Positions 43,932 through 51,372 of a stretch of 64,000 bases of DNA are shown here, one piece after another. Position 1 is the stretch's first letter. Each line of letters opens with the position of its first letter. Location of the stretch: contig NZ_CAMIHB010000002.1 of NCBI RefSeq assembly GCF_946221635.1, positions 62,001 through 126,000 on the forward strand, written 5' to 3'. Source of the stretch: an uncultured Rhodoferax sp. GTDB taxonomy: Bacteria > Pseudomonadota > Gammaproteobacteria > Burkholderiales > Burkholderiaceae_C. Position numbers and translations under genes: made by a program. The notes beneath the pieces are model-generated. The model saw only the letters and a list, made by a program, of their open reading frames with translations. It did no database searches and had not been told where the DNA came from.

Positions 43932-44372
43932 CTACTTGCCGTTGATGCCCAGCAGTTCCACCTCGAACTGCAGCGTCGCGTTGGGCGGAATCACGCCGCC
44001 GGCGCCGCGCGCGCCGTAGGCGATGGTGGCGGGGCAGGTGAGCTTGGCCTTGCCGCCGAGTTTGATGCGTTGTACGCCCTCGGTCCAGCAGGGAATCACG
44101 CGGCTCAGCGGAAACTCCAGTGGAGTTCCGCGCGCGTAGGAGCTGTCGAACTCGCGGCCATCGGCCAGCGTGCCGCGGTAGTGCACCTTCACCGTGTCGC
44201 TGGCCTTGGGGCTGGCTCCACTGCCTTCCTTGAGGCTGCGGTAGACCAGGCCGGTGCTGCTGGTCACGGCGCCGTCTTCCTTGGCGGCGGCGGAGAGGGT
44301 GGCGTCCTGGGCCCAGCTGTTGGCGCCAAGTAGCGCCAGGGTGAGGGAGGCAATGCGGGCAATGTTGTTCAT
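43932..44372 (-). CDS. Periplasmic FKBP-type peptidyl-prolyl isomerase
   Basis: A 146-residue protein with a signal peptide (LTLALLGANSWAQ) and one FKBP domain: VKVHYRGTLADGREFDSSYA, PLEFPLSRVIPCWTEGVQ, LTCPATIAYGARGAGGVIPP and LQFEVELLGI. The usual tryptophan-floor region VIPGW reads VIPCW and there is a second Cys (LTCP), so a disulfide may exist. It speeds proline isomerisation in exported proteins. Its stop is 38 nt from the convergent cytochrome b561 stop. Confidence 0.93.
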   Translation of the reverse strand: MNNIARIASLTLALLGANSWAQDATLSAAAKEDGAVTSSTGLVYRSLKEGSGASPKASDTVKVHYRGTLADGREFDSSYARGTPLEFPLSRVIPCWTEGVQRIKLGGKAKLTCPATIAYGARGAGGVIPPNATLQFEVELLGINGK

Positions 44373-44416
44373 GGTGTGTCGCTGGGTTGTGAATGCGGCA
44401 TTGTCGCCGTTGGCGG

Positions 44417-44851
44417 CTAAATCCTGCGTGTGCGTAGCGCGGTGCAGAGGCTCACCAGGGCCAGCACCGCACCTGTGAGCACCTCAAACCAGATCGTCAG
44501 ATTGGTGGTGAGCGTGTGTTCCCCACACAGCGCCAGCGTGTAATGCAGCAAGCCGGCCAGTCCCAGCGCGCCATACACCGCCAGCAGCACAGCACCACTG
44601 CGCAGCCAGCCCATGCTGCGCAAGGCCACGCCCAACACCCCTGGCACGCAGACCACCAGCCAGGCCTTGTAGACCGACTCTCGCGTCATCCAGACGGGCA
44701 GGTTGGGGTAGATGGCGATGAACTCCGCGTTGTGCGCGAAGTGGGTGAGGCTGGCGATGAAGTAGAGGGCGAGCAGGGCCCAGAACCGGCGGGGAAGCTG
44801 TGCAGCGGGAAGTGGCATGACTCGCGGGTGTGACCGCAGCAATTTACCCAT
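44417..44851 (-). CDS. Integral membrane protein, 133-144 aa, unknown function
   Basis: Four hydrophobic helices (FWALLALYFIASLTHFAHNA, WLVVCVPGVLGVALRSMGW, GAVLLAVYGALGLAGLLHY, IWFEVLTGAVLALVSLC) make up nearly the whole protein, which ends RTRRI. His and Asn in the first helix and a CGEH loop are the only polar features. Starts at 44851 and 44818 are both possible; neither has a good ribosome site. It is immediately downstream of the restriction endonuclease gene and 44 nt upstream of the FKBP gene. No function is assigned. Confidence 0.75.
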   Translation of the reverse strand: MGKLLRSHPRVMPLPAAQLPRRFWALLALYFIASLTHFAHNAEFIAIYPNLPVWMTRESVYKAWLVVCVPGVLGVALRSMGWLRSGAVLLAVYGALGLAGLLHYTLALCGEHTLTTNLTIWFEVLTGAVLALVSLCTALRTRRI

Positions 44852-44863
44852 GCGCCAACTACA

Positions 44864-45598
44864 TTACCTTGCCGCTACAGTGGCTATATGGCCAGCGAAT
44901 GAGGCAAAAAATGAACGAAGTCCGGTCATGCTGGAGAGCTCTGAATATGCGCCGTCGCGTATGGCCGTTCGTGGTGTAGCGATCACGGAAGCCGATGTAT
45001 ACAGCTGTTCCTTGATCAGTTTCTGGCACAGAACGTCGTAGCGATCGAGGTAGGAGGCCCCAACAAAATCTTTGAACACGGGGAAGTGTGGCGACTTGTC
45101 TTTGACCGGTGCTCTTGATCCGGGAGCATCCTCGACCACCATCACCCAGCCAACGAAAGGGCGCGCCTGTTCACCAAAGGCGCCTTCGCGATAGGCTGTC
45201 CAAAGGTCGTGTGATGTTCCTATGGCCTCTTCTGTCCGATTATTGAAATTGTTGCCGAAGGATGGGCCAACATGGCTTTTGAATTCGATGGCCGCGACCA
45301 GCCGCCCTTTGTCGATAACCAGGAGATCCCAGCGTTTGGTCGGGCGGAAGTAGCCAGGCAGGGTGAGCACAGCGCGGTGTTGATGAATCTCCGCTCCCGG
45401 GAGTCCGTTGGCTTTGACCAGATCAACGATGAGGGCTGAAAACCCGTCCATGTTTTTTCCACCAGTCACGCTGGCCCGCTCCCCTCGGTCTGTCTTGCCA
45501 GTTTTCCTTTGCTTTTCTTTGGCGGCGTTTCTGGTTTTCCAAAAGACTTGGACCGCCTGGCGGGTTTTGCTTTCATGGTCACAGAGGTCCAAGGGCAT
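44864..45598 (-). CDS. Type II restriction endonuclease, PaeR7I/XhoI family
   Basis: A 244-residue protein close in length to PaeR7I (about 246), the isoschizomer of XhoI, which cuts CTCGAG. The PD-(D/E)xK core is KRWDLLVIDKGRLVAAIEFKS, followed by the family hallmark VGPSFGNNFNNRTEEAIG and later FKDFVGASYLDRYDVLCQKL. The N terminus AVQVFWKTRNAAKEKQ and TGKTDRGERASVTGGKNMDG also follows the family, which supports the start at 45598. It lies 21 nt downstream of the methyltransferase gene. Base composition is visibly lower in GC than the flanks, as expected for a mobile restriction system. Site specificity is inferred from family. Confidence 0.9.
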   Translation of the reverse strand: MPLDLCDHESKTRQAVQVFWKTRNAAKEKQRKTGKTDRGERASVTGGKNMDGFSALIVDLVKANGLPGAEIHQHRAVLTLPGYFRPTKRWDLLVIDKGRLVAAIEFKSHVGPSFGNNFNNRTEEAIGTSHDLWTAYREGAFGEQARPFVGWVMVVEDAPGSRAPVKDKSPHFPVFKDFVGASYLDRYDVLCQKLIKEQLYTSASVIATPRTAIRDGAYSELSSMTGLRSFFASFAGHIATVAAR

Positions 45599-45619
45599 GC
45601 GTTGGGTTCTTTCTTGGTG

Positions 45620-47347
45620 TTATCCGGCGCGATTGATCAAGTTCACTTCGTCCGGTGTCAGTCCGTAGAGTTCATAAGTGGCCTTGTCGCATGCGAGCAG
45701 GTCGAAACTTTCCGCCGCTTCTGTGAGCTTGGTTCGCATGGCGGGTGGCACCGCGCTCCACAATGGCAAGCGAATGCGCCGTAGATACTGGGCTTGAAAC
45801 CGCAGGAAGCCACCGCGCATCTTCGTCGAATACGCGGCGACGAATTGGTGGGCTACATTCGAGAGCAGTACCGCCTGCAATGCACGTAAGTCCCAGTCTT
45901 CGGAAACGATGAAGTAAAGATTGTGGTGTGGGTAGAGCTTTCCATCCTCGAATACCACGTGGGCCGACCCTTTGATGTCAGGTATGAGTAGCTTGGGGCG
46001 TGTAGCTAAAGACGGGGTGATACGGTCAATGGTGCGGTACCAGTTTGCGGGGTTTTTGCGGGCGATATGTCTTCCCGCAATAGCTCCACGATGGCGTTCA
46101 AGGTGGCGGCGAAGTTTTGGATAGCTCGCGAGATCGACCAAGGTGCCGTCTTCTTCGAAAGGGTTGAGGACTCCCAGCCCAGTCCAGTGGATGGCGCCGC
46201 CCTTGAGGTCTTTGGTCGTAACCAGGGGCACCTTTCGCGACGGCTCGACATCGAGATCGTCCATCGGAGCAATGAACGCCTTGTCTGCCCCAGTTGCTAC
46301 GCCGATGCCAACTTTGCATCCAGCCTCCTCCAATGTTGGAAATCCTGATTCCAACCGACGCAATAGTTCTCGCATGCCTGTGGAATTGAGCACCCAGGGC
46401 TCAGCGCCTGAGACTACATCCGTGATCAGGGAGATGCTTTGTTCTGGACAGGGCATTTTCCCGCGCAAAGCTTTCGCTAGTTGTGCGAGTTTCCTATCGT
46501 CGATATCGGGCGCTCCGGCAATCAGGGTTGCTCCGCGATCGGCGCGTTCAATGAGGGTGATCGCAGGATAGGCGGTGACATTGGAGTCGAAGGCTTGTGT
46601 ATCCACCATATCAACATAGGCCCGCAAGTGGAAGCCTTTGGAGACCATGGCGCGAAGAGGCCCTCCGTACTTGTTTTTGGTCCAGCGGTTAGCGCATATG
46701 AATGCGAATTGGCCACCATCGGCCAGTAGCGACAGTGATCTCTCGATGAAGGGTATATACAAATCGGCTCTGTCGTAAAGAGTTGCGTAAAGTTTCCGGT
46801 ACTGGGCCAGTAACGCAGCAGGAATCATCTCTTGGCGCACATATGGAGGATTGCCAACGATGACATCAAATCGACCTTGCATTGGCTGCAACAGGAAGTC
46901 GCCTGATGTGAGCCATGCAACGATCAATCGTTCTTGTTCTGACGCGTCAAACCCGTGCTCAAGAAGTAAAGCAGCAAGTTTGTCCCTAGTTGCTTCAAAC
47001 GTACTCTTGTGTATCTCAACCGCGCGAATGCAATCGCTTAGATCGGCTTTGCCCACCAATTTCGTCGATGCAGATACCAACCGTCGGGCAGCTTCCAGTA
47101 AAAATTCGCCACTCCCGAAGGAAGGTTCAAGCAACCGAAGGCGATGAAGCGGCTTGTCTGGCGTGTATCCAGCCAAATCAAGCATGAACGAAACTACTTC
47201 CCGCCGGGTATAAATTGCCCCCCGTTCGTCTGTCCCTGGATCCAACGCGAGTGTGTTCAAAGCATCCGCGGGAGGGCAGAAGCCTTCGAGCGAAGGTTGG
47301 TCAATAAGTAGGGCGTGGGCCATGTGTTTTGCTGTACGAATCCACAT
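45620..47347 (-). CDS. Type II N6-adenine DNA methyltransferase, PaeR7I/XhoI-type partner
   Basis: A 575-residue gamma-class (Eco57I-like) methyltransferase. The SAM motif is LLEPSFGSGEFLLEA near 71-85, the catalytic motif is VIVGNPPYVRQ near 162, and the C-terminal region is a target-recognition domain (IARKNPANWYRTIDRI, LLIPDIKGSAHVVFEDGKLY, MRGGFLRFQAQYLRRIRLP). It would protect the CTCGAG sites cut by the nuclease downstream. Gene order is methylase then nuclease on one strand, and no controller gene is present. Starts at 47347 and 47323 are both possible. GC content and codon use are unlike the neighbouring htpG. Confidence 0.92.
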   Translation of the reverse strand: MWIRTAKHMAHALLIDQPSLEGFCPPADALNTLALDPGTDERGAIYTRREVVSFMLDLAGYTPDKPLHRLRLLEPSFGSGEFLLEAARRLVSASTKLVGKADLSDCIRAVEIHKSTFEATRDKLAALLLEHGFDASEQERLIVAWLTSGDFLLQPMQGRFDVIVGNPPYVRQEMIPAALLAQYRKLYATLYDRADLYIPFIERSLSLLADGGQFAFICANRWTKNKYGGPLRAMVSKGFHLRAYVDMVDTQAFDSNVTAYPAITLIERADRGATLIAGAPDIDDRKLAQLAKALRGKMPCPEQSISLITDVVSGAEPWVLNSTGMRELLRRLESGFPTLEEAGCKVGIGVATGADKAFIAPMDDLDVEPSRKVPLVTTKDLKGGAIHWTGLGVLNPFEEDGTLVDLASYPKLRRHLERHRGAIAGRHIARKNPANWYRTIDRITPSLATRPKLLIPDIKGSAHVVFEDGKLYPHHNLYFIVSEDWDLRALQAVLLSNVAHQFVAAYSTKMRGGFLRFQAQYLRRIRLPLWSAVPPAMRTKLTEAAESFDLLACDKATYELYGLTPDEVNLINRAG

Positions 47348-47407
47348 TATCGGGTTGCAGTGCCCGTGCCGGTCATTTTGCGCAGATGGCTCCCATCAGG
47401 CGCAGAA

Positions 47408-47442
47408 AAAAGCCCCACTGATCTTACAACCGAGGGGCTTTT
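47408..47442 (-). terminator. Rho-independent terminator downstream of htpG
   Basis: AAAAGCCCC at 47408-47416 and GGGGCTTTT at 47434-47442 are perfect arms around a 17-nt loop. Read on the minus strand the stem is followed by a T-run, so it ends htpG transcripts before the methyltransferase gene. Confidence 0.75.
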
Positions 47443-47455
47443 CTTTACGCCATTT

Positions 47456-47504
47456 GCTATCAATTTAGTAGCTTCTTGCGCAAATTCCACGGGGGCTAAA
47501 GGCG
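47456..47504 (+). repeat. Dispersed 49-bp intergenic repeat, copy C
   Basis: GCTATCAATTTAGTAGCTTC followed by TTGCGCAAATTCCACGGGGG. It lies between the htpG stop and the terminator, at the edge of the restriction-modification segment. Confidence 0.85.
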
Positions 47505-47529
47505 CATTGGGCCTCTAGTTCCCCCGCGC

Positions 47530-49524
47530 TTATACCAACAGCGCATTCACCCGCTTCACATACGCCGCCGGGTCGGCCGGCAGGCCGCCTTCGGCCAGCA
47601 GGGCCTGGTCGAAGAGGATGTGGGCGAGGTCATGGAAGTGGACGCTGCCGTCGAGCTTCTTCACCAGCGCGTGGTCGGCATTCACCTCCAGCACGGGCTT
47701 GACGTCCGGGGCCTGCTGGCCCGCCTGCTTGAGCATGCGGGCGAGCTGGGTGCTCATGCCGTCGTCTTGCACCACCAGGCAGGCGGGGCTGTCGACCAGG
47801 CGGGTGGTGACGCGCACGTCCTCGGCCTTGTCCTTGAGTGCTTCCTTGAGTTTGGCCAGCACGGGCTTGAAGGCCTCGGCGGCCTCTTCGGCAGCCTTCT
47901 TCTCGGCTTCGTCCTGCAGCTTGCCCAGATCCACGGCGCCCTTGGCCACGCTTTGCAGCGGCGTGCCATCAAAGTCGTGCAGGTAAGACAAGGCCCACTC
48001 GTCCACGCGGTCCGTCATCAGCAGCACTTCGATGCCCTTCTTCTTGAAGACTTCGAGCTGCGGGCTGTTCTTGGCGGCGGCCAGCGTGTCGGCGGTGATG
48101 TAGTAGATGGCCTCCTGGCCATCCTTCATGCGGGCCTTGTAGTCGGCCAGGCTCACGCTCACGGTGTCGCTGGTGCTGCTGGCAAAGCGCAGCAGCTTGG
48201 CGATGCGTTCCTTGTTGGCAAAGTCTTCACCCAGGCCTTCCTTCAGCACGGCGCCAAACTCGGTGTAGAACTTGGTGTACTTGCCCGCGTTGGCTTCCTG
48301 TTCAGCCTTCTCCTCGGCGCTCAGCACGTCGGTCACACCATCGGCGCCCGCTTCTGGCACCTTGTCCTGCTTGGCCAGGGTTTCCAGCATGGAGAGCACG
48401 CGCTTGGTGTTGCCCTCGCGGATGGCCTTCACGTCACGGCTTTCCTGCAGCAATTCGCGGCTCACGTTCAGGGGCAGGTCGGCGCTGTCCACCACGCCCT
48501 TGATGAAGCGCAGGTAGCCGGGCAGCAGGGCTTCGGCATCGTCCATGATGAAGACGCGCTTCACGTACAGCTTGAGGCCACCCTTGCGGTCGCGGTTGTA
48601 GAGGTCCATGGGCGCCTTGCCGGGGACGTACAGCAGTTGGGTGTACTCGGTGCTGCCTTCGACGCGGTTGTGTGTGTGGGCCAGGGGGGCTTCGAAGTCG
48701 TGGCTGATCTGCTTGTAGAAGTCGTCGTACTGCTCTTGGGTGACGTCCTTCTTGGCGCGGCTCCAGATGGCGTTGGCCTTGTTGACGGTTTCCCACTCAC
48801 CGGTCTTGACCATGCCGCCGGGCTGGCGGCCGCCGTTTTCGTCGCTGGGGTTGATCAGCTCGCCGTCTTTCCACTCTTCCTTTTCCATCATGATGGGCAG
48901 GCTGATGTGGTCGGAGTACTTGCTGATGATGCCTTTGACCTTCCAGGTCTGCAGGTAGTCGGATGCGTCGTCGCGCAGGTGCAGGATTACGCTGGTGCCG
49001 CGGGCTTCGCGGGTGATGGCTTCCACCTCAAAGGCGCCGCCACCGCTGGCGCCGCCGTCGCTGACCCAGCGCACGGCCTCATCGGCCTTCAGGCCGGCAC
49101 GGCGCGATTCCACGGTGATCTTGTCGGCCACGATGAAGCCGGAGTAAAAGCCCACGCCGAACTGGCCGATGAGGTTGCTGTCGGCCTTCTGGTCGCCGGT
49201 GAGCTTGCTCACAAAATCCTTGGTGCCGCTCTTGGCAATCGTGCCCAGGTTGTCGATAGCTTCTTGCATGGACAAGCCGATGCCGTTGTCGGTGATGGTC
49301 AGCGTCTTGGCGTCCTTGTCAAAGGTGACCTTGACCTTCAGCTCGGGGTCGTTTTCGTACAGGCTGCCGTTGTTGATGGCTTCAAAGCGCAGCTTGTCGC
49401 AGGCGTCGGAGGCATTGGAGATCAGCTCGCGCAGGAAGATTTCCTTGTTGGAGTACAGCGAGTGCGTCACCAAGTGCAGCAGCTGGGCCACTTCGGCCTG
49501 GAAATTCATGGTTTGCTTGGTCAT
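47530..49524 (-). CDS. htpG: Chaperone HtpG (bacterial Hsp90)
   Basis: A 664-residue ATP-dependent chaperone. The N-terminal GHKL ATPase has NKEIFLRELISNASDACDKL near 26, TITDNGIGLSMQEAIDNLGT near 75 and LIGQFGVGFYSGFIVADK near 118. The middle domain has LYVKRVFIMDDAEALLPGYL and DLPLNVSRELLQESRDVKAI. The C-terminal dimer domain is complete. Length is slightly above E. coli HtpG (624), with a small insert in the Ala/Glu-rich region near 540. It refolds or stabilises proteins in the cytoplasm. The start at 49524 has a weak ribosome site. Confidence 0.97.
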   Translation of the reverse strand: MTKQTMNFQAEVAQLLHLVTHSLYSNKEIFLRELISNASDACDKLRFEAINNGSLYENDPELKVKVTFDKDAKTLTITDNGIGLSMQEAIDNLGTIAKSGTKDFVSKLTGDQKADSNLIGQFGVGFYSGFIVADKITVESRRAGLKADEAVRWVSDGGASGGGAFEVEAITREARGTSVILHLRDDASDYLQTWKVKGIISKYSDHISLPIMMEKEEWKDGELINPSDENGGRQPGGMVKTGEWETVNKANAIWSRAKKDVTQEQYDDFYKQISHDFEAPLAHTHNRVEGSTEYTQLLYVPGKAPMDLYNRDRKGGLKLYVKRVFIMDDAEALLPGYLRFIKGVVDSADLPLNVSRELLQESRDVKAIREGNTKRVLSMLETLAKQDKVPEAGADGVTDVLSAEEKAEQEANAGKYTKFYTEFGAVLKEGLGEDFANKERIAKLLRFASSTSDTVSVSLADYKARMKDGQEAIYYITADTLAAAKNSPQLEVFKKKGIEVLLMTDRVDEWALSYLHDFDGTPLQSVAKGAVDLGKLQDEAEKKAAEEAAEAFKPVLAKLKEALKDKAEDVRVTTRLVDSPACLVVQDDGMSTQLARMLKQAGQQAPDVKPVLEVNADHALVKKLDGSVHFHDLAHILFDQALLAEGGLPADPAAYVKRVNALLV

Positions 49525-49561
49525 AAGTCAGTCTCTGGGTCTCAAAAAACGGTTCACGTGC

Positions 49562-49581
49562 CCGCAGGCTGGCGCCTGCGG
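49562..49581 (-). promoter_or_regulatory. 8-bp perfect hairpin in the htpG leader region
   Basis: CCGCAGGC and GCCTGCGG are perfect arms around TGGC, 37 nt upstream of the htpG start. No CIRCE element is seen. The rest of the 212-nt spacer from 49525 to 49736 shows nothing further I can support. A role in htpG expression is a guess. Confidence 0.35.
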
Positions 49582-49736
49582 CGCGGGCAACCCGCAATTA
49601 TGGGCGAGGGCGGGCGTTTCAAGGCCGGGCTGGCACACGCCAAAAGATGAGTCGGCGGCCCGGTTTTTGTCAGGGGCCTTCCCCTGCGCGGGGCTTAGGA
49701 CTACATTGCGGAAAAACTACCAGGGATGTAGCCACC

Positions 49737-49997
49737 ATGACGCCAGACAAGCCATCCTCTCCTGCGGCCCCCGGCACGCCCGGTGCGGTCAAGGCTTACG
49801 ACGCGCTGCTCGACCCCCTGCCCCTGCCCGAAGTCTCCGAGAGCGATACCGATACCGCCTGGGGCCTATGGGAGGCCAGCGTGGGCGGTTTGCTGGAGGA
49901 GGGAAAGGCGGCGCCTGAGGCTCCACCGCCCCATGGTTACGAACCCACCCAGCCTGCGGGCCTGGAGGGGGATACCCCCTCCGCGGACAAAACTTAG
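49737..49997 (+). CDS. Small hypothetical protein, 86 aa, Pro/Glu-rich
   Basis: A short acidic protein without signal or membrane segment, rich in Pro, Ala and Glu. The central stretch YDALLDPLPLPEVSESDTDT followed by AWGLWEASVGGLLEEG looks conserved in style, while both ends are low-complexity and probably unstructured. AGGGATG lies before the ATG at 49737. Its stop overlaps the stop of the pseudogene on the other strand. No function can be proposed. Confidence 0.55.
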   Translation: MTPDKPSSPAAPGTPGAVKAYDALLDPLPLPEVSESDTDTAWGLWEASVGGLLEEGKAAPEAPPPHGYEPTQPAGLEGDTPSADKT

Positions 49998-50241
49998 GCC
50001 GGCGTCAGCCAGGCCAGCAACTGCGCGCTCACCTCGGGCCGGTGCAGCAGCTCCATGTGGTTCGTCTTGTAGGCAATGCACTGGCTGGGTTTGGCAAATA
50101 CCAGAGTGTGTTTTGCTTCGTCATGCAGGCCCAGCGCACTGCGCAGCGGCACCAGGCCATCGCCCGGCAGCCGGTCGGCCAGCGCACTACGCCGCGCAGA
50201 TCGGACGCGCGCAGGTGCCGCAAGGCCTTGGGGCGCGGCAT
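49994..50241 (-). pseudogene. Alpha/beta hydrolase pseudogene with the central part deleted
   Basis: From the ATG at 50241 the frame reads MPRPKALRHLRASDLRG, a lipase/esterase-type N terminus. Right after it a different frame carries a hydrolase C terminus: SALADRLPGDGLVPLRSALG, then YKTNHMELLHRPEV with a candidate catalytic His, and AQLLAWLTPA before a TAA at 49994. Family members of this kind are several hundred residues long, so roughly the whole middle, including the Ser nucleophile, has been lost and the frame shifted. Its start overlaps the RluF-like gene stop by one base, so the two were once an operon. Family identity is from memory. Confidence 0.6.
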
Positions 50242-51179
50242 CAGAACTTTTCGTGGGGCTGCAGGTAGCGCCACTGGCCCAGGGGAAGGTGACCCAGCAT
50301 CACGCGGCCCACGCGCACGCGTTTGAGCCCCACCACCTTGAGCCCCACCAGCTCGCACATGCGCCGGATCTGGCGTTTCTTGCCTTCGGTCAAGACAAAG
50401 CGCAACTGCTCGGGGTTCTGCCACTCCACCTTGGCGGGCTTGAGCGCCTGGCCGTCCAGGCTCAGGCCATGGCGCAGGCGGGCCAGCAGGGCGGCGGGAA
50501 AAACGGACTGCACATCGCTGCGCACCGGGTCGCGGTCGTCTATCGCCTGCAGCGGCCCATGGGTAGCGGCGGGGTTGCGTTCGGCCGCCAGGTTGGGCGC
50601 ACCGGTGTAGGCCACGCGCACCAGGTATTCCTTCTCCATCTGCGAGTCTTCGCCGATGAGCTGGCGGGCGACACGGCCGTCCTGCGTCAGCACCAAGAGG
50701 CCGGTGGAGTCGATGTCCAGCCGTCCGGCCGGCACCAGGCTCTTGAGCTGGCTGCCGTGAAAGAAGAAGCGCGCGTTGTCGTCGCGCCAGCGGTTTTGCG
50801 GCTGGATGAGCTTGATGGCGGGCTCGTGTCCGTCTTCAGCCTGGCCGCTGACGATGCCCAGCGGCTTGTTGAGCAGGATGGTGACCTGGTTGGCCTGCTG
50901 GCCCTGGGCCTGCTTGTCGATTTCGATGCGCACAGTGGGCAGCACCTGCATGCCCATCTCGGCCACCTGGCCGTTCACCTTGACCCAGCCCTTGGCAATC
51001 CAGTCGTCGGCCTCGCGGCGCGAGGCCAGGCCCAGCTCCGCCATGCGTTTGTTCAGGCGCACCGTGCCGCCCGCGCCATGGGCCGCCGTATTGGTCTGGC
51101 CGGCGGGGACGGCCTGGGCGGCGCGGCCGGGTGGCGGCGCGGCGCGGCGGAAGACGGTGGGGGGCTTGGAATCGGTCAT
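50241..51179 (-). CDS. rluF: 23S rRNA pseudouridine synthase, RluF-like
   Basis: A 312-residue enzyme that turns a uridine of rRNA into pseudouridine. An S4 RNA-binding domain (VRLNKRMAELGLASRREADD, GWVKVNGQVAEMG) is followed by the RsuA/RluB/E/F catalytic motif GRLDIDSTGLLVLTQDG near 157 and a C-terminal TEGKKRQIRRMCELVGLKVV. The ending LPLGQWRYLQPHEKF is like RluF, which modifies U2604. RluB is the alternative. About 40 residues of Pro/Ala-rich sequence precede the S4 domain. Confidence 0.88.
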   Translation of the reverse strand: MTDSKPPTVFRRAAPPPGRAAQAVPAGQTNTAAHGAGGTVRLNKRMAELGLASRREADDWIAKGWVKVNGQVAEMGMQVLPTVRIEIDKQAQGQQANQVTILLNKPLGIVSGQAEDGHEPAIKLIQPQNRWRDDNARFFFHGSQLKSLVPAGRLDIDSTGLLVLTQDGRVARQLIGEDSQMEKEYLVRVAYTGAPNLAAERNPAATHGPLQAIDDRDPVRSDVQSVFPAALLARLRHGLSLDGQALKPAKVEWQNPEQLRFVLTEGKKRQIRRMCELVGLKVVGLKRVRVGRVMLGHLPLGQWRYLQPHEKF

Positions 51180-51181
51180 TT

Positions 51182-51230
51182 GCTATGTTTTTAGGAGCTG
51201 CTTGCGCATATTTTACGAGGGCTGGATGCC
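51182..51230 (+). repeat. Dispersed 49-bp intergenic repeat, copy D
   Basis: GCTATGTTTTTAGGAGCTGC followed by TTGCGCATATTTTACGAGGG and CTGGATGCC. It abuts the start codon of the RluF-like gene (minus strand), so here it lies in a leader or promoter instead of after a stop codon. Confidence 0.85.
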
Positions 51231-51372
51231 AAAAAGTCATTTATCTGCCGCGCGGACCCGTGGCGGCCAAGGTGCCTAGGGTAAACCCTACTGTTGAACG
51301 CAACAGTTGGCGCGTCCAGGGGCAATCCGTATCGTCGCGCCCTGTTTCCATACCCTGCAAAAGGTCATTGCC

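Noticed and set aside
44864..47347. Possible integrase, transposase or att repeats around the restriction-modification genes
   Set aside because: No recombinase gene and no clear flanking direct repeats were seen; the transfer claim rests on composition and family only.
47620..49650. Plus-strand open frame of about 676 codons opposite htpG
   Set aside because: htpG is unmistakable on the other strand; the plus-strand translation is low-complexity.
49525..49736. Possible CIRCE (HrcA) element before htpG
   Set aside because: No TTAGCACTC-N9-GAGTGCTAA-like sequence is present; only a short GC hairpin was found.
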